From Acidobacteriota bacterium (GTDB lineage Bacteria; Acidobacteriota; Thermoanaerobaculia; Multivoradales; Multivoraceae): a stretch of DNA of 64,000 nt. The translations under genes were made by a program, and so were the position numbers. This document shows positions 45,802-54,055 of this stretch, in pieces. The notes under the pieces are model-generated. The model did no database searches, was not told the DNA's origin, and worked only from the letters and a program-made list of their open reading frames with translations. Position 1 is the first letter of the stretch. The number at the start of each line of letters is the position of its first letter. The stretch spans positions 55,108-119,107 of the forward strand of contig JAPOXA010000187.1 in the NCBI GenBank assembly GCA_026707325.1, in the 5' to 3' direction.

Positions 45802-47232
45802 CTACACCCTGGGCGCCTCGACCGCGGCGGTCCGGTGCTTCGCCAACGCCGGTTCGACGGCCTCGGCCAGAAACTCGTCCACCTGCTGGGCGGAACGGCC
45901 GGTAAAGGAATCCGCGTCGACCAGGGACTCGAGTTCGTCGCGTCCGAGGCCGAACGACGGATCGCCCGCGATCAGGTCGATCAGCGGGTTCGGTTCGCCC
46001 GCGGAAACCCGTGCGTACGCCTCGAGACTGTGCCGGCGGATGCGCTCGTGCAGTTCCTGACGGTCGCCGCCGCGCAGCGACGCCTCCATCAGGAAGGTTT
46101 CGGTGGCCATGAAGGGAAGCTCCCGCCTCACCCGGGCGGCCGTGGCCGCTTCGTTGACGCGCAGACCCTGGGCGATGTTGGCGGCCAGGAGCAGTACGGC
46201 GTCGACGGTCAGGAAGCAGTCGGTCAGCACCAGGCGCCGGTTCGCCGAGTCGTCGAGGCTGCGTTCAAGCCACTGGGTGCCGGCGTTCAGCGCCCCGTGC
46301 AGCGAGTCGCTCATGACCCGCCGCGACAGCGAGCACATGCGCTCCGCGCGAACCGGGTTGCGCTTGTAGGCCATCGCCGAGGAACCGACCTGGTTCTCGT
46401 CGAACGGCTCCGACAGCTCGCCGACGCCCTGCAGCAGCCGGAGGTCGCTGCCGAACTTGTGGCAGCTCTCCGCCGTGCCGGACAGCGTGTGCAGGACCTG
46501 GCTGTCCTGCTTGCGCGGGTAGGTCTGGCCGGTGATCGGCCAGCTCGCCTCGAAGCCGAGCGCCGAGGCCACCCGGGCGTCGAGTTCGCGGACCTTGCCG
46601 TGGTCGCCGGCGAACAGGGTCAGGAACGAGGCCTGGGTGCCCGTTGTGCCCTTGGCGCCCCGGCAGCGCAGCCGGTCGCGGCGGTCGGCCACCTCCTCGA
46701 GGTCGGTCAGGAAGTCCTGCAGCCAGAGGCAGGCGCGCTTTCCCAGTGTCGTCAACTGGGCCGACTGGAAATGGGTGTAGGCGAGCGCGGTCGTGCCGCG
46801 CTCCCGGCGCGCGAAGCCGGCCAGCTCGGCGACCGTGGCCGCCAGCCTGCCCGCGACGAGATCCAGCGCTTCCCGAACGATCAGCGCGTCCGTGTTGTCC
46901 GTGATGAACGCCGACGTCGCGCCCAGGTGCAGAATGCTGCCGGCGTCGCCGCTGACCTCGGCGAAGTGCCGCAGATGGGCCACCACGTCGTGGCGCGTTT
47001 CCCGTTCGAGCGTAGCTACCCGCTCCAGGTCGAGTTCGTCCGCGTGCTCGCGCAACGCGTCGAGCTGGCCTTCACTGATCGGCAGCCCCAGGGCCGCCTG
47101 ATTCTCCGCCAGGCAGATCCAGAGACGCCGCCAGGTCCGGAACCGGTGCCGGGCCGAAAACAGCCGCGCCATCTCGGCGCTCGCGTAGCGCTCGTGGAGA
47201 GGATTCTGCGGCGCTTCCCGGGCTTCGGCCAT
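45802..47232 (-). CDS. purB: Adenylosuccinate lyase
   Basis: PurB cleaves SAICAR and adenylosuccinate in purine synthesis. The family signature GSSAMAYKRNPVRAERM is intact, with LGATSAFITDNTDALIV and TYPRKQDSQVLHTL matching the two other conserved blocks. At 476 aa it resembles the longer, eukaryote-like PurB branch rather than the 430-aa Bacillus type. It sits between argF and rlpA on the same strand, without metabolic linkage to either. Confidence 0.94.
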   Translation of the reverse strand: MAEAREAPQNPLHERYASAEMARLFSARHRFRTWRRLWICLAENQAALGLPISEGQLDALREHADELDLERVATLERETRHDVVAHLRHFAEVSGDAGSILHLGATSAFITDNTDALIVREALDLVAGRLAATVAELAGFARRERGTTALAYTHFQSAQLTTLGKRACLWLQDFLTDLEEVADRRDRLRCRGAKGTTGTQASFLTLFAGDHGKVRELDARVASALGFEASWPITGQTYPRKQDSQVLHTLSGTAESCHKFGSDLRLLQGVGELSEPFDENQVGSSAMAYKRNPVRAERMCSLSRRVMSDSLHGALNAGTQWLERSLDDSANRRLVLTDCFLTVDAVLLLAANIAQGLRVNEAATAARVRRELPFMATETFLMEASLRGGDRQELHERIRRHSLEAYARVSAGEPNPLIDLIAGDPSFGLGRDELESLVDADSFTGRSAQQVDEFLAEAVEPALAKHRTAAVEAPRV

Positions 47233-47318
47233 GCCTGCAGTCTACCAGCGCAAGTTGTTGCCGAACTTACGCTTAGCGCAGCGCCCCGGCTGCGGTTGCG
47301 GGTCGTTCGGCGAGTGCC

Positions 47319-48239
47319 CTAGGCGTGATCGAGGAGGTGGAGCATGAGGGCTTTCTGGGTGTGCAACCGGTTCTCGGCCTGGTCGAAGACGCGGCTTTGG
47401 GGACCATCGACGACCGAGGCGGTGACTTCTTCTCCACGGTGGCAGGGCAGGCAGTGGAGGTAGATCGCATCGCCTTTCGCTCTCGACATCAGGTCGTCGC
47501 CGACGGTGTAGCCCTCGAAGTCGGCGAGGCGCTGTTCCTGTTCCTTCTCCTGGCCCATCGAGGTCCAGACGTCGCTGTAGACGGCGTCCGCGCTGGTGGC
47601 GGCGGCATGCGGGTCGGCTCCGGCTTCGATCCCGGCGCCGGTGCCGGAGGCGAGCCCGCGCGCCAGGTCGAGGTACCTGTCGGCGACCTCGTAGCCGGGG
47701 GGCGAGGCGATGGAGAAGTCGACGCCCGCGCGGGCGCAGGCGATCATCAGCGAATGGGCGACGTTGTTGCCGTCGCCGATGTAGGCGATCCGGCGGCCAC
47801 GCAGTTCGCCGAACTCCTGGTGGACGGTCATCAGGTCGGCGAGCGCCTGACAGGGGTGCAGCTCATCGGTCAGCCCGTTGATCACGGGCACCGTGGCGTG
47901 CCTGGCCATCTCCACGACCGTGCCGTGCTCGAAGGTGCGCAGCATGAGCAGGTCCACGTAGCGTGACAGGACGCGGGCGGTGTCGGCGATCGTCTCCCCG
48001 CGGCCGATCTGGAGGTCCCGGGTCGAGAGGGAGACCGCCTGACCTCCGAGCTGCGCCATGCCGACCTCGAAGCTGACCCGGGTTCGCGTGGACGACTTCT
48101 CGAAGTAGAGGCCGATGGACTTGCCGTGGAGCGTGCTTCGGTGCGCCTCGGGCCTGGCCTGGAGCTCCAGCGCCAGTTCGAGGAGCGACTCGAGTTGACC
48201 GTCCTCCAGGTCGGCGATCGAGATCAGGTGTTGAGGCAT
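47319..48239 (-). CDS. argF: Ornithine carbamoyltransferase
   Basis: ArgF condenses carbamoyl phosphate with ornithine to citrulline. The carbamoyl-phosphate loop KSSTRTRVSFEVGM, HPCQALADLMT, the ornithine site YSDVWTSMGQE and the closing HCLPCHRGEEV are all present; length is 306 aa. GGAGG lies 10 nt before the ATG at 48239; another ATG 9 nt upstream is too close to it. It heads a leftward operon with purB and rlpA. No other arg gene is near. Confidence 0.95.
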   Translation of the reverse strand: MPQHLISIADLEDGQLESLLELALELQARPEAHRSTLHGKSIGLYFEKSSTRTRVSFEVGMAQLGGQAVSLSTRDLQIGRGETIADTARVLSRYVDLLMLRTFEHGTVVEMARHATVPVINGLTDELHPCQALADLMTVHQEFGELRGRRIAYIGDGNNVAHSLMIACARAGVDFSIASPPGYEVADRYLDLARGLASGTGAGIEAGADPHAAATSADAVYSDVWTSMGQEKEQEQRLADFEGYTVGDDLMSRAKGDAIYLHCLPCHRGEEVTASVVDGPQSRVFDQAENRLHTQKALMLHLLDHA

Positions 48240-48388
48240 GTGGGACATTCCTCCGTTGGGCCGGAACTGGTGGGGCGGGCTACACTGCGCGTCCCTTGAC
48301 TCTCGCGGTGACTCCGCGGTGACCCCGCGATGCGAATAATACACCACCCTGACGCACGATTATCCACCAGTCGTCCAGGCGCCGGCGG

Positions 48389-48958
48389 GTGAGCGGCGGA
48401 GCTGCCAATCAGCGACCGTGGGTGCTGGTGACCGGCAACGCGAACAAGCGGCGCGAGGCGGAGCGGATCGTCGGCCACCGGCTGGAGACGGCGTCGATCG
48501 ACTTGCCCGAGATTCAGTCGGGAGATCTGATCGAGGTGCTGCGGTTCAAGGCCGAGGAGGCCTGGAAGCGGATCAGGCGGCCGGTCGTGGTCGAGGAGAC
48601 CGGGCTGGAGCTTTCCTGCATGAACGGCTTCCCGGGACCCCTGGTCAAGTGGATGCTCGAGGCGGTGGGCGACGAGGGCATCGCGAGGGTGGCGATCCAG
48701 GCCGGGGATCCGCGCGTCGTCGCTCGCTGCGCGATCATGTTGCGTGACGGTGGCGGCCGGATGATCGCCCAGGGAGAAACCGCGGGCAGGCTGGTGCTGC
48801 CTCCGCGTGGCGAGCATGGCTTCGGCTGGGATCCGGTGTTCGAGCCGGATGGTCTGGACGAGACCTACGCTGAACTGGGCGACGACGTGAAGGACCGGAT
48901 CGGGCACCGAGGCCGCGCCTGGCGCCGGTTCCTTCGGGGGCTTCAGCCGGCGGCCTGA
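48389..48958 (+). CDS. rdgB: Non-canonical purine NTP pyrophosphatase (RdgB/HAM1)
   Basis: RdgB hydrolyses dITP, XTP and ITP to keep deaminated purines out of nucleic acids. It shows VLVTGNANKRREAERI, VVEETGLELSCMNGFPGPLVKWML and GFGWDPVFEPDG, which match the family with the usual spacing; length is 189 aa. The common TxNxxK motif is TGNANK. The GTG start lies 149 nt from the divergent argF start. Its last 16 nt overlap the convergent coaE gene. Confidence 0.92.
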   Translation: MSGGAANQRPWVLVTGNANKRREAERIVGHRLETASIDLPEIQSGDLIEVLRFKAEEAWKRIRRPVVVEETGLELSCMNGFPGPLVKWMLEAVGDEGIARVAIQAGDPRVVARCAIMLRDGGGRMIAQGETAGRLVLPPRGEHGFGWDPVFEPDGLDETYAELGDDVKDRIGHRGRAWRRFLRGLQPAA

Positions 48959-49557
48959 GTGCCGGCTCGCTCGCGGAGGCCGGCCAGCACCGCGCGGACC
49001 CGGGCGCGAAGCTCCTCGAGGCTTCCGGTGTTCTCGATCACGAAGTCCGCCGCCGCGCGGCGGTCCTCCGACCGGGCCTGCGCCTCCATCCGTGCGGCCG
49101 CCTGGTCGCGGTCGAGGCCGCGCTCGACGGCGCGGTCGAGGCGCAAATCGGCCGGCGCCTCGACGGTGACCACGGCGTCGTAGCGCCCGCGACCGCCGGT
49201 CTCGGCCAGCAGGGGCACTTCGAAGACGACGACGGCGCCTTCGCCGGCCGACTCGAGGATCTCGACGTAGCGCTGGCCAACGAGGGGATGGATGGCCTGC
49301 TCCAGGCACCTGCGACTGGCGGGATCGGCGAAGACCGCGGGTCCGAGCGCTTCCTTGTCGACCGATCCATCCGCTTTCAGCATCTTCGGGCCGAACAGAT
49401 CCGCGACTGCCCGGGCGCCGGGCTGGCCCGGGCGGTACAGGTCGGCGACGAGGGCGTCCGCGTCCGTGACGACGCAGCCCAGCTCGGCCAGCATCGCGCC
49501 CACCGTGGACTTGCCGCTCGCTATGCCTCCGGTGAGGCCCACCCGTAGAGCTGCCAT
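48943..49557 (-). CDS. coaE: Dephospho-CoA kinase
   Basis: CoaE phosphorylates dephospho-CoA in the last step of coenzyme A synthesis. The P-loop GLTGGIASGKSTV is at the N-terminus, followed by VTDADALVADLYRPG and IHPLVGQRY, with the LID region RMEAQARSEDRRAAADFVIEN typical of the family. The ATG at 49557 begins MAALRVGLTGG (204 aa); an earlier start would add 19 atypical residues. It converges on rdgB and diverges from rplM. Confidence 0.94.
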   Translation of the reverse strand: MAALRVGLTGGIASGKSTVGAMLAELGCVVTDADALVADLYRPGQPGARAVADLFGPKMLKADGSVDKEALGPAVFADPASRRCLEQAIHPLVGQRYVEILESAGEGAVVVFEVPLLAETGGRGRYDAVVTVEAPADLRLDRAVERGLDRDQAAARMEAQARSEDRRAAADFVIENTGSLEELRARVRAVLAGLRERAGTQAAG

Positions 49558-49607
49558 GAGGTGTGTGAGGATACGCGGAGGCGCCGGTTGACGGACCGGC
49601 GTTCGTC

Positions 49608-49636
49608 TTGACAAGGCCCGTCGCGGACTCTACGAT
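49608..49636 (+). promoter_or_regulatory. Promoter of the rplM-rpsI-rpsB-tsf-pyrH block
   Basis: A perfect TTGACA is followed after 17 nt by TACGAT, a near-ideal vegetative promoter. It gives a leader of about 110 nt before rplM, with GC-rich inverted segments (GCCGG and CCGGC) that may take part in ribosomal-protein feedback control. Confidence 0.75.
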
Positions 49637-49753
49637 CCCCGTTCCTCTGCGCAGGGGGGTCTGGTAGGAGTATGCCCGCTCCTGCCGTCAGCCCGTGCGC
49701 AAGGGAGCGCCGGCATCCGGAAAGCAAGGGCCGGCCGGCGAGGGTACGAACGA

Positions 49754-50233
49754 ATGACAGCAATCACCAAGGCGAGGACGCCCAACCGCACCTACAGCCC
49801 CAAGGCGGGGGAGGTGGAGCGACGTTGGTACGTGGTCGACGCGGCGGGCGTTCCTCTGGGACGTTTGGCGACGCGTCTGGCGCGCGTCCTCACCGGCAAG
49901 GACAAGCCGACGTATGCGCGCCACGTCGATGTCGGCGACTTCGCCGTGGTCGTGAACGCCGAGAAGGCGGTCCTGACGGGCGGCAAGGACGACAAGAAGA
50001 TCTACTACCGGCACAGCGGGCAGCCGGGAAAGCTCAAGGCTGAGACGGCCGGACGTCTGCGTGGTCGCCGGCCGACCCGGCTGGTCGAGCTGGCGGTCAG
50101 GGGAATGCTCCCCAAGAACCGCCTGGGCCGTCGCCAGTTGCGGAAGCTCAAGGTCTACGCCGGCGGCGAGCATCCGCACCAGGCGCAGCAGCCGGAGACG
50201 ATGACGATCACTGCAGAAGGGAGCGCGAGTTGA
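49754..50233 (+). CDS. rplM: 50S ribosomal protein L13
   Basis: L13 is an early-assembly protein of the large subunit. The sequence contains [38 protein letters not shown] and [24 protein letters not shown] blocks; length is 159 aa with a slightly longer N-terminus. A strong promoter precedes it, and rpsI follows in a 4-nt overlap. Confidence 0.96.
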   Translation: MTAITKARTPNRTYSPKAGEVERRWYVVDAAGVPLGRLATRLARVLTGKDKPTYARHVDVGDFAVVVNAEKAVLTGGKDDKKIYYRHSGQPGKLKAETAGRLRGRRPTRLVELAVRGMLPKNRLGRRQLRKLKVYAGGEHPHQAQQPETMTITAEGSAS

Positions 50234-50619
50234 CGGAGACGAGCTACGGAACGGGCCGTCGAAAGACGGCCACCGCGCGGGTCTTCCTGCGCGAAGGCAC
50301 CGGCGAGATGACCGTCAACGGCGTGGGGATGGACGACTACTTCGGCAGCGAAGTGCTGAAGATGATCATCCGCCAGCCGCTGCAGGTCGTCGAGAAGGAA
50401 GGCGAGCTCGACATGTGGGCCACCGTCCGCGGAGGCGGAAGCTCCGGCCAGGCCGGCGCGATCCGTCACGGTCTGTCGCGGGCGCTGGTGGGGTTTGAAC
50501 CGACGTTCCGCGAATCGCTCAAGACGGCCGGGTTCATGACCCGCGACCCGCGGCGCAAGGAACGCAAGAAGTACGGCCAGAAGGGTGCGCGTGCGCGCTT
50601 CCAGTTCAGCAAGCGGTAG
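50230..50619 (+). CDS. rpsI: 30S ribosomal protein S9
   Basis: S9 reaches into the decoding region with its basic tail. It begins with [20 protein letters not shown] and ends in [17 protein letters not shown], the Lys/Arg tail that contacts P-site tRNA. Length is 129 aa. The TTG start overlaps the rplM stop (TTGA), the usual L13-S9 coupling. Confidence 0.97.
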   Translation: MTETSYGTGRRKTATARVFLREGTGEMTVNGVGMDDYFGSEVLKMIIRQPLQVVEKEGELDMWATVRGGGSSGQAGAIRHGLSRALVGFEPTFRESLKTAGFMTRDPRRKERKKYGQKGARARFQFSKR

Positions 50620-50632
50620 CGGGGACAGGGTC

Positions 50633-51628
50633 TTGGCTCACGTCACGATGAAGGAGATGCTGGAGGCCGGTGTGCACTTCGGCCACCAGACGAGACGCTG
50701 GAATCCGAAGATGCGGAGCTACATCTTCGGCCGTCGAAACGGCATCTACATCATCGATCTCCAGCAGACGCTGGAGCGCTTCCGCCAGGCGGCGGACTAC
50801 GTCGAACACATGGCGCGCATGGGTCGCCGGCTGCTCTTCGTGGGCACCAAGCGTCAGGCGCAGCAGGCGATCGAGGAAGAGGCGCGGCGCTGCGGGCAGT
50901 TCTACGTCACGCATCGCTGGCTGGGCGGAACCCTCACCAACTTCGTGACCATCCGCGCGTCCGTCGAGCGCCTGCAGGAGACGGAGCGGAAACTGGCCGA
51001 CGAGGACAGCCTGCTGACCAAGAAGGAGCTTCTCCGGCTCGAGCGCGAGCGGGACAAGATGGTCCGGAACCTCGAGGGGATCCGCGACATGGAGAGGCTG
51101 CCGGACGCCCTGTTCGTGGTCGATCCCCGGCGCGAGCACATCGCGATCGCCGAGGCGAACAAGCTGAACATCCCGGTCGTGGCCATCGTGGACACGAACT
51201 GCGACCCGGAACTCGTGGACCATGTGATTCCGGGCAACGACGACGCGATCCGGACGATCCGGCTGTTCGCCGGTCGCATTGCCGACTCCTACATCGAGGG
51301 CGCCGCGGCCTGGGGCAAGGACCGTAACGGCGACGGAGTCGAAGCGGATACCGCCGGCGGCGCCGAAGTGGAATCGGAAGCGGGGGCCGTCAGCGTCGAG
51401 GAGGCTGAACCCGTCGCGGCGGCGGAGACTGCCGCGGTGGCCGAAGCCGAGCCGGTGGCCGAAGCCGAGCCGGTGGCCGAAGCCGAACCGGCGGCCGAAC
51501 CTGAGGCGGCAGCCGAATCCGACGCGGTGGCGGAAGCCGCCGGCGAGGCGGCGGCCGAATCCGAGGCCGGGAACGGTGAACCGGCAGCCGAGGACGAGAA
51601 CGCCGGCATCGACGCCGAGGTCAACTGA
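50633..51628 (+). CDS. rpsB: 30S ribosomal protein S2 with acidic repeat tail
   Basis: S2 binds late at the 30S head-body junction with S1. Residues 1-225 are canonical: [24 protein letters not shown], the [20 protein letters not shown] block, and [26 protein letters not shown]. The last 105 or so residues are an Ala/Glu-rich acidic tail containing an 18-bp tandem repeat (51437-51508) that encodes VAEAEP units; E. coli S2 ends at 241 residues. The TTG at 50633 gives the standard N-terminus. tsf follows after 154 nt. Confidence 0.95.
   Translation: MAHVTMKEMLEAGVHFGHQTRRWNPKMRSYIFGRRNGIYIIDLQQTLERFRQAADYVEHMARMGRRLLFVGTKRQAQQAIEEEARRCGQFYVTHRWLGGTLTNFVTIRASVERLQETERKLADEDSLLTKKELLRLERERDKMVRNLEGIRDMERLPDALFVVDPRREHIAIAEANKLNIPVVAIVDTNCDPELVDHVIPGNDDAIRTIRLFAGRIADSYIEGAAAWGKDRNGDGVEADTAGGAEVESEAGAVSVEEAEPVAAAETAAVAEAEPVAEAEPVAEAEPAAEPEAAAESDAVAEAAGEAAAESEAGNGEPAAEDENAGIDAEVN
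51437..51508 (+). repeat. 18-bp tandem repeat in rpsB
   Basis: Three nearly identical copies of the unit GTGGCCGAAGCCGAGCCG and one diverged copy lie head to tail and encode VAEAEP repeats in the acidic S2 tail. The near-identity of the copies suggests recent slippage, so copy number may vary between strains. Confidence 0.85.
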
Positions 51629-51782
51629 TCGCGGCAGGTTTGATGGAACTGGCCGCCAAAGCGGATTCGGCCTGGCGGCCGGCACCTTTGTGGCCGCCTT
51701 CGGCGCGCGTTCACCGTGGGTCGGAAGACCCACGGCAACGGAACCGCGCACCGGCGGTTCCGGTTTACAGGGAGCAGGAACA
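51629..51782 (+). promoter_or_regulatory. Structured intergenic region before tsf
   Basis: No gene is seen here. Three stems occur in tandem: GGCCGCC with GGCGGCC, GTGGGTC-GGAA-GACCCAC, and GGAACCGC-GCACCG-GCGGTTCC. The array could attenuate transcription between rpsB and tsf or protect the upstream message. The middle hairpin resembles the end hairpins of the REP-like family but has a different sequence. A CAGGGAGCAGGA ribosome-binding stretch follows. Confidence 0.5.
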
Positions 51783-52427
51783 ATGAGTGCGACAGTGACG
51801 GCCGGCATGGTCAAGGAGCTCCGGGAGCGGACCGGCGCCGGCATGATGGATTGCAAGAAGGCGCTGGTGGAGACCGGCGGCGACCTGGAGGCGGCGATCG
51901 ACGCCCTGCGGAAGAAGGGGCTGGCGTCGGCGGCCAAGAAAGCGGGCCGGGCAACGAGCGACGGCCTCGTGATCTCCTACATTCACGCGGGCGGCAAGAT
52001 CGGCGTGCTGCTGGAGATCAACTGCGAGACGGACTTCGTCGCGCGGACGGACGATTTCCAGCAGTTGGCCCACGACCTCTCGCTCCACGTGGCCGCGAGC
52101 CAGCCGCGGTTCATCGGCCGCGACGAGGTGACGGACGACGTCCTCGAGCGGGAGAAGAGGATTCACCGGGAACAGGCTCTGGAGTCCGGGAAGCCCGAGC
52201 AGATCGTCGAGCGGATCGTCGAGGGGCGGATGTCAAAGTTCTTTGCCGAGAACTGCCTGCTCGAGCAGCCCTTCGTCAAGGACACTGGACGGACGGTCGA
52301 GGAAGTCCTGAAAGAGGCCATCGCCAAGCTGGGCGAGAACATGCGTATCTGCCGGTTCGCCAGGTTCCAGCTCGGCGGCGACTCGACCGTGGCGATCGCC
52401 CCCGCGCCGGCCGCCGATCCATCCTGA
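51783..52427 (+). CDS. tsf: Elongation factor Ts
   Basis: EF-Ts recycles EF-Tu from GDP to GTP. The N-terminal UBA-like domain has [21 protein letters not shown], with the EF-Tu-contacting DFVAR in [14 protein letters not shown]. At 214 aa it is the short form with a single dimerisation subdomain, like Thermus and many other lineages. The ATG at 51783 gives the standard N-terminus. pyrH starts 7 nt after its stop. Confidence 0.96.
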   Translation: MSATVTAGMVKELRERTGAGMMDCKKALVETGGDLEAAIDALRKKGLASAAKKAGRATSDGLVISYIHAGGKIGVLLEINCETDFVARTDDFQQLAHDLSLHVAASQPRFIGRDEVTDDVLEREKRIHREQALESGKPEQIVERIVEGRMSKFFAENCLLEQPFVKDTGRTVEEVLKEAIAKLGENMRICRFARFQLGGDSTVAIAPAPAADPS

Positions 52428-52434
52428 CGGTTCA

Positions 52435-53148
52435 ATGACCGAGCCGGCCTACCGCCGCATCCTCCTCAAACTGTCGGGCGAAGCCCTGATGGGCGACAAG
52501 CCCTTCGGCATGGACGAGACCGTGGTTCGCCGGATCGCCGGGCAGATCCGGGACGTGTTCGAGCTCGGAGTCGAGATCGGCATCGTTGTCGGCGGCGGCA
52601 ACGTGATTCGCGGTCTGGCGGCAAGTCATCGCGGCGTGGAGAGGGCGACCGGCGACTACATGGGCATGCTGGCGACGGTCATCAACAGCCTGGCGATGCA
52701 GGATGCGCTGGAGAAGATCGGCGTCGCGACGCGGGTACAGACGGCGCTCGAGATGCGCAGCGTAGCCGAGCCGTTCATTCGCCGCCGCGCGGTCCGTCAC
52801 CTGGAGAAGGGGCGGGTCGTCATCTTCGGCGCCGGCACCGGCAATCCGTATCTGACGACCGACACGGCCGCGGCGCTGCGCGCGAACGAGATCCAGGCGG
52901 AGATCCTGCTCAAGGCGACCCAGGTGGACGGCGTCTACAGTGCCGATCCCCGTCGCGATGCCGGAGCGGAGCGCCTGCCGGAGGTGAGGTACCAGGAGGT
53001 CCTGGAACGCAACCTCGGGATCATGGACGCCGCCGCGATCAGCCTTTGCCGGGAGAACGACCTGCCGATCGCCGTGTTCGACCTCGGGGTCCCGGGGAAC
53101 ATCCGCCGGGTCGTTCTCGGCGAGAAGGTCGGCTCGCTCGTCACCTGA
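52435..53148 (+). CDS. pyrH: UMP kinase
   Basis: PyrH phosphorylates UMP to UDP and belongs to the amino-acid-kinase fold. It shows [52 protein letters not shown] and [15 protein letters not shown]; length is 237 aa. It follows tsf closely in the conserved rpsB-tsf-pyrH-frr order. A REP-like palindrome lies directly after its stop. Confidence 0.97.
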   Translation: MTEPAYRRILLKLSGEALMGDKPFGMDETVVRRIAGQIRDVFELGVEIGIVVGGGNVIRGLAASHRGVERATGDYMGMLATVINSLAMQDALEKIGVATRVQTALEMRSVAEPFIRRRAVRHLEKGRVVIFGAGTGNPYLTTDTAAALRANEIQAEILLKATQVDGVYSADPRRDAGAERLPEVRYQEVLERNLGIMDAAAISLCRENDLPIAVFDLGVPGNIRRVVLGEKVGSLVT

Positions 53149-53154
53149 CGTCGG

Positions 53155-53221
53155 CTGGGTGCCCGGGTGCTGACCCGCCGCCGCCGCAGGCGGCCAGGTT
53201 GCGCGCCGCGGAGCGGCGACC
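53155..53221. repeat. REP-like palindromic element between pyrH and frr
   Basis: Starting with CTGGGTGCCCGGGT, a diverged form of the M16-element end, this unit has hairpins CGGGT-GCTG-ACCCG, GCCGCC-GCA-GGCGGC and GCCGC-GGA-GCGGC. The order of hairpins matches the left part of the copies at 4990 and 56476. It fills most of the pyrH-frr gap and may separate the expression of the two genes. Confidence 0.65.
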
Positions 53222-53257
53222 TTTGTGGCTACAATCTCCGTCCGGGAGGCTGAGCGG

Positions 53258-53812
53258 ATGCAGGAGCTGTTCTTGGAGATGGAGCTCAAGATGAAGGATG
53301 GCGTCGACCATCTTCACGCCGAGCTCAAGACGCTGCGTACCGGCCGCGCCTCCACGGCGATGCTCGACGGCGTGACGGTGGAGTACTACGGCACGCCGAC
53401 GCCGCTGAACCAGCTCGCCAGCCTGTCGGTTGCCGACGCCACGTTGCTGGTCGCCCAGCCGTTCGACCCGACCCAGATCGCGGCGATCGAGCGCGCCATC
53501 CTGATCGCCGACCTGGGGCTCAACCCGTCCAACGACGGCAGGATCGTCCGCATCCCCGTGCCCCCGCTCACGGAGGAGCGGCGCCGCGAGATGGTGAAGC
53601 GCGCCCACGAGATCGCCGAGCGCTTCCGCAACACGGTTCGCGGGGTCCGGCGGGAGGGCAACGACCGCCTGAAGCAGATGGAGAAGGCGAAGGAGATCTC
53701 CCAGGACGACGAACATCGGGGCGAAAGCGAGATGCAGAGGCTCCACGATCACTACATCGCCCAGGTGAACCAGGCGCTCGCGAACAAGGAGCAGGACATC
53801 CTTGAGGTCTGA
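53258..53812 (+). CDS. frr: Ribosome recycling factor
   Basis: RRF splits the post-termination ribosome with EF-G. The 184-aa protein has the three-helix bundle with LKTLRTGRASTAMLDGVTVEYYGTP-type sequence and IRIPVPPLTEERR. The ATG at 53258 is preceded by GGGAGG at 8 nt and gives the standard length; an in-frame GTG at 53225 would add 11 residues inside a possible -10 box (TACAAT, 53230-53235), so I reject it. That hexamer suggests frr may also have its own promoter. Confidence 0.95.
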   Translation: MQELFLEMELKMKDGVDHLHAELKTLRTGRASTAMLDGVTVEYYGTPTPLNQLASLSVADATLLVAQPFDPTQIAAIERAILIADLGLNPSNDGRIVRIPVPPLTEERRREMVKRAHEIAERFRNTVRGVRREGNDRLKQMEKAKEISQDDEHRGESEMQRLHDHYIAQVNQALANKEQDILEV

Positions 53813-53865
53813 CGAGGCTCCGCCTCAGACCGACGAGCGTGCCGACTCGGCCGCCTCGGCTGTTC

Positions 53866-54022
53866 GGACCGAAGGGAAGGGGCCCAGCGGCCGCTCGCGC
53901 TTGATCGGTGGAAGGGAAGTCAGCGCTCGCTTCGGTCGGCTGCGCTGCGTCAAGCTGTCGGTCCCGGCCACGATCTCGGGACACGCTTGCCTCCAGCCCG
54001 CCGGTCCCGTTCCCTTCGGTCC
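53866..54022. repeat. 157-bp inverted-repeat unit before ispDF
   Basis: GGACCGAAGGGAA at 53866-53878 is repeated as its exact reverse complement at 54010-54022. The enclosed sequence has no recognisable gene, although open frames run through it. It may be a small palindromic mobile element or part of the ispDF leader. Its ends differ from the CTGGGTGC-type repeats elsewhere in the window. Confidence 0.55.
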
Positions 54023-54055
54023 TGGCCGAGGCTGGACACCGTTGCACTACAGGAC

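Noticed and set aside
48294..48330. Three short CGCGGTGAC-like direct repeats between argF and rdgB
   Set aside because: Only about 10-bp units with decay and no spacer regularity; too weak to call a CRISPR remnant or an arginine-regulator site.
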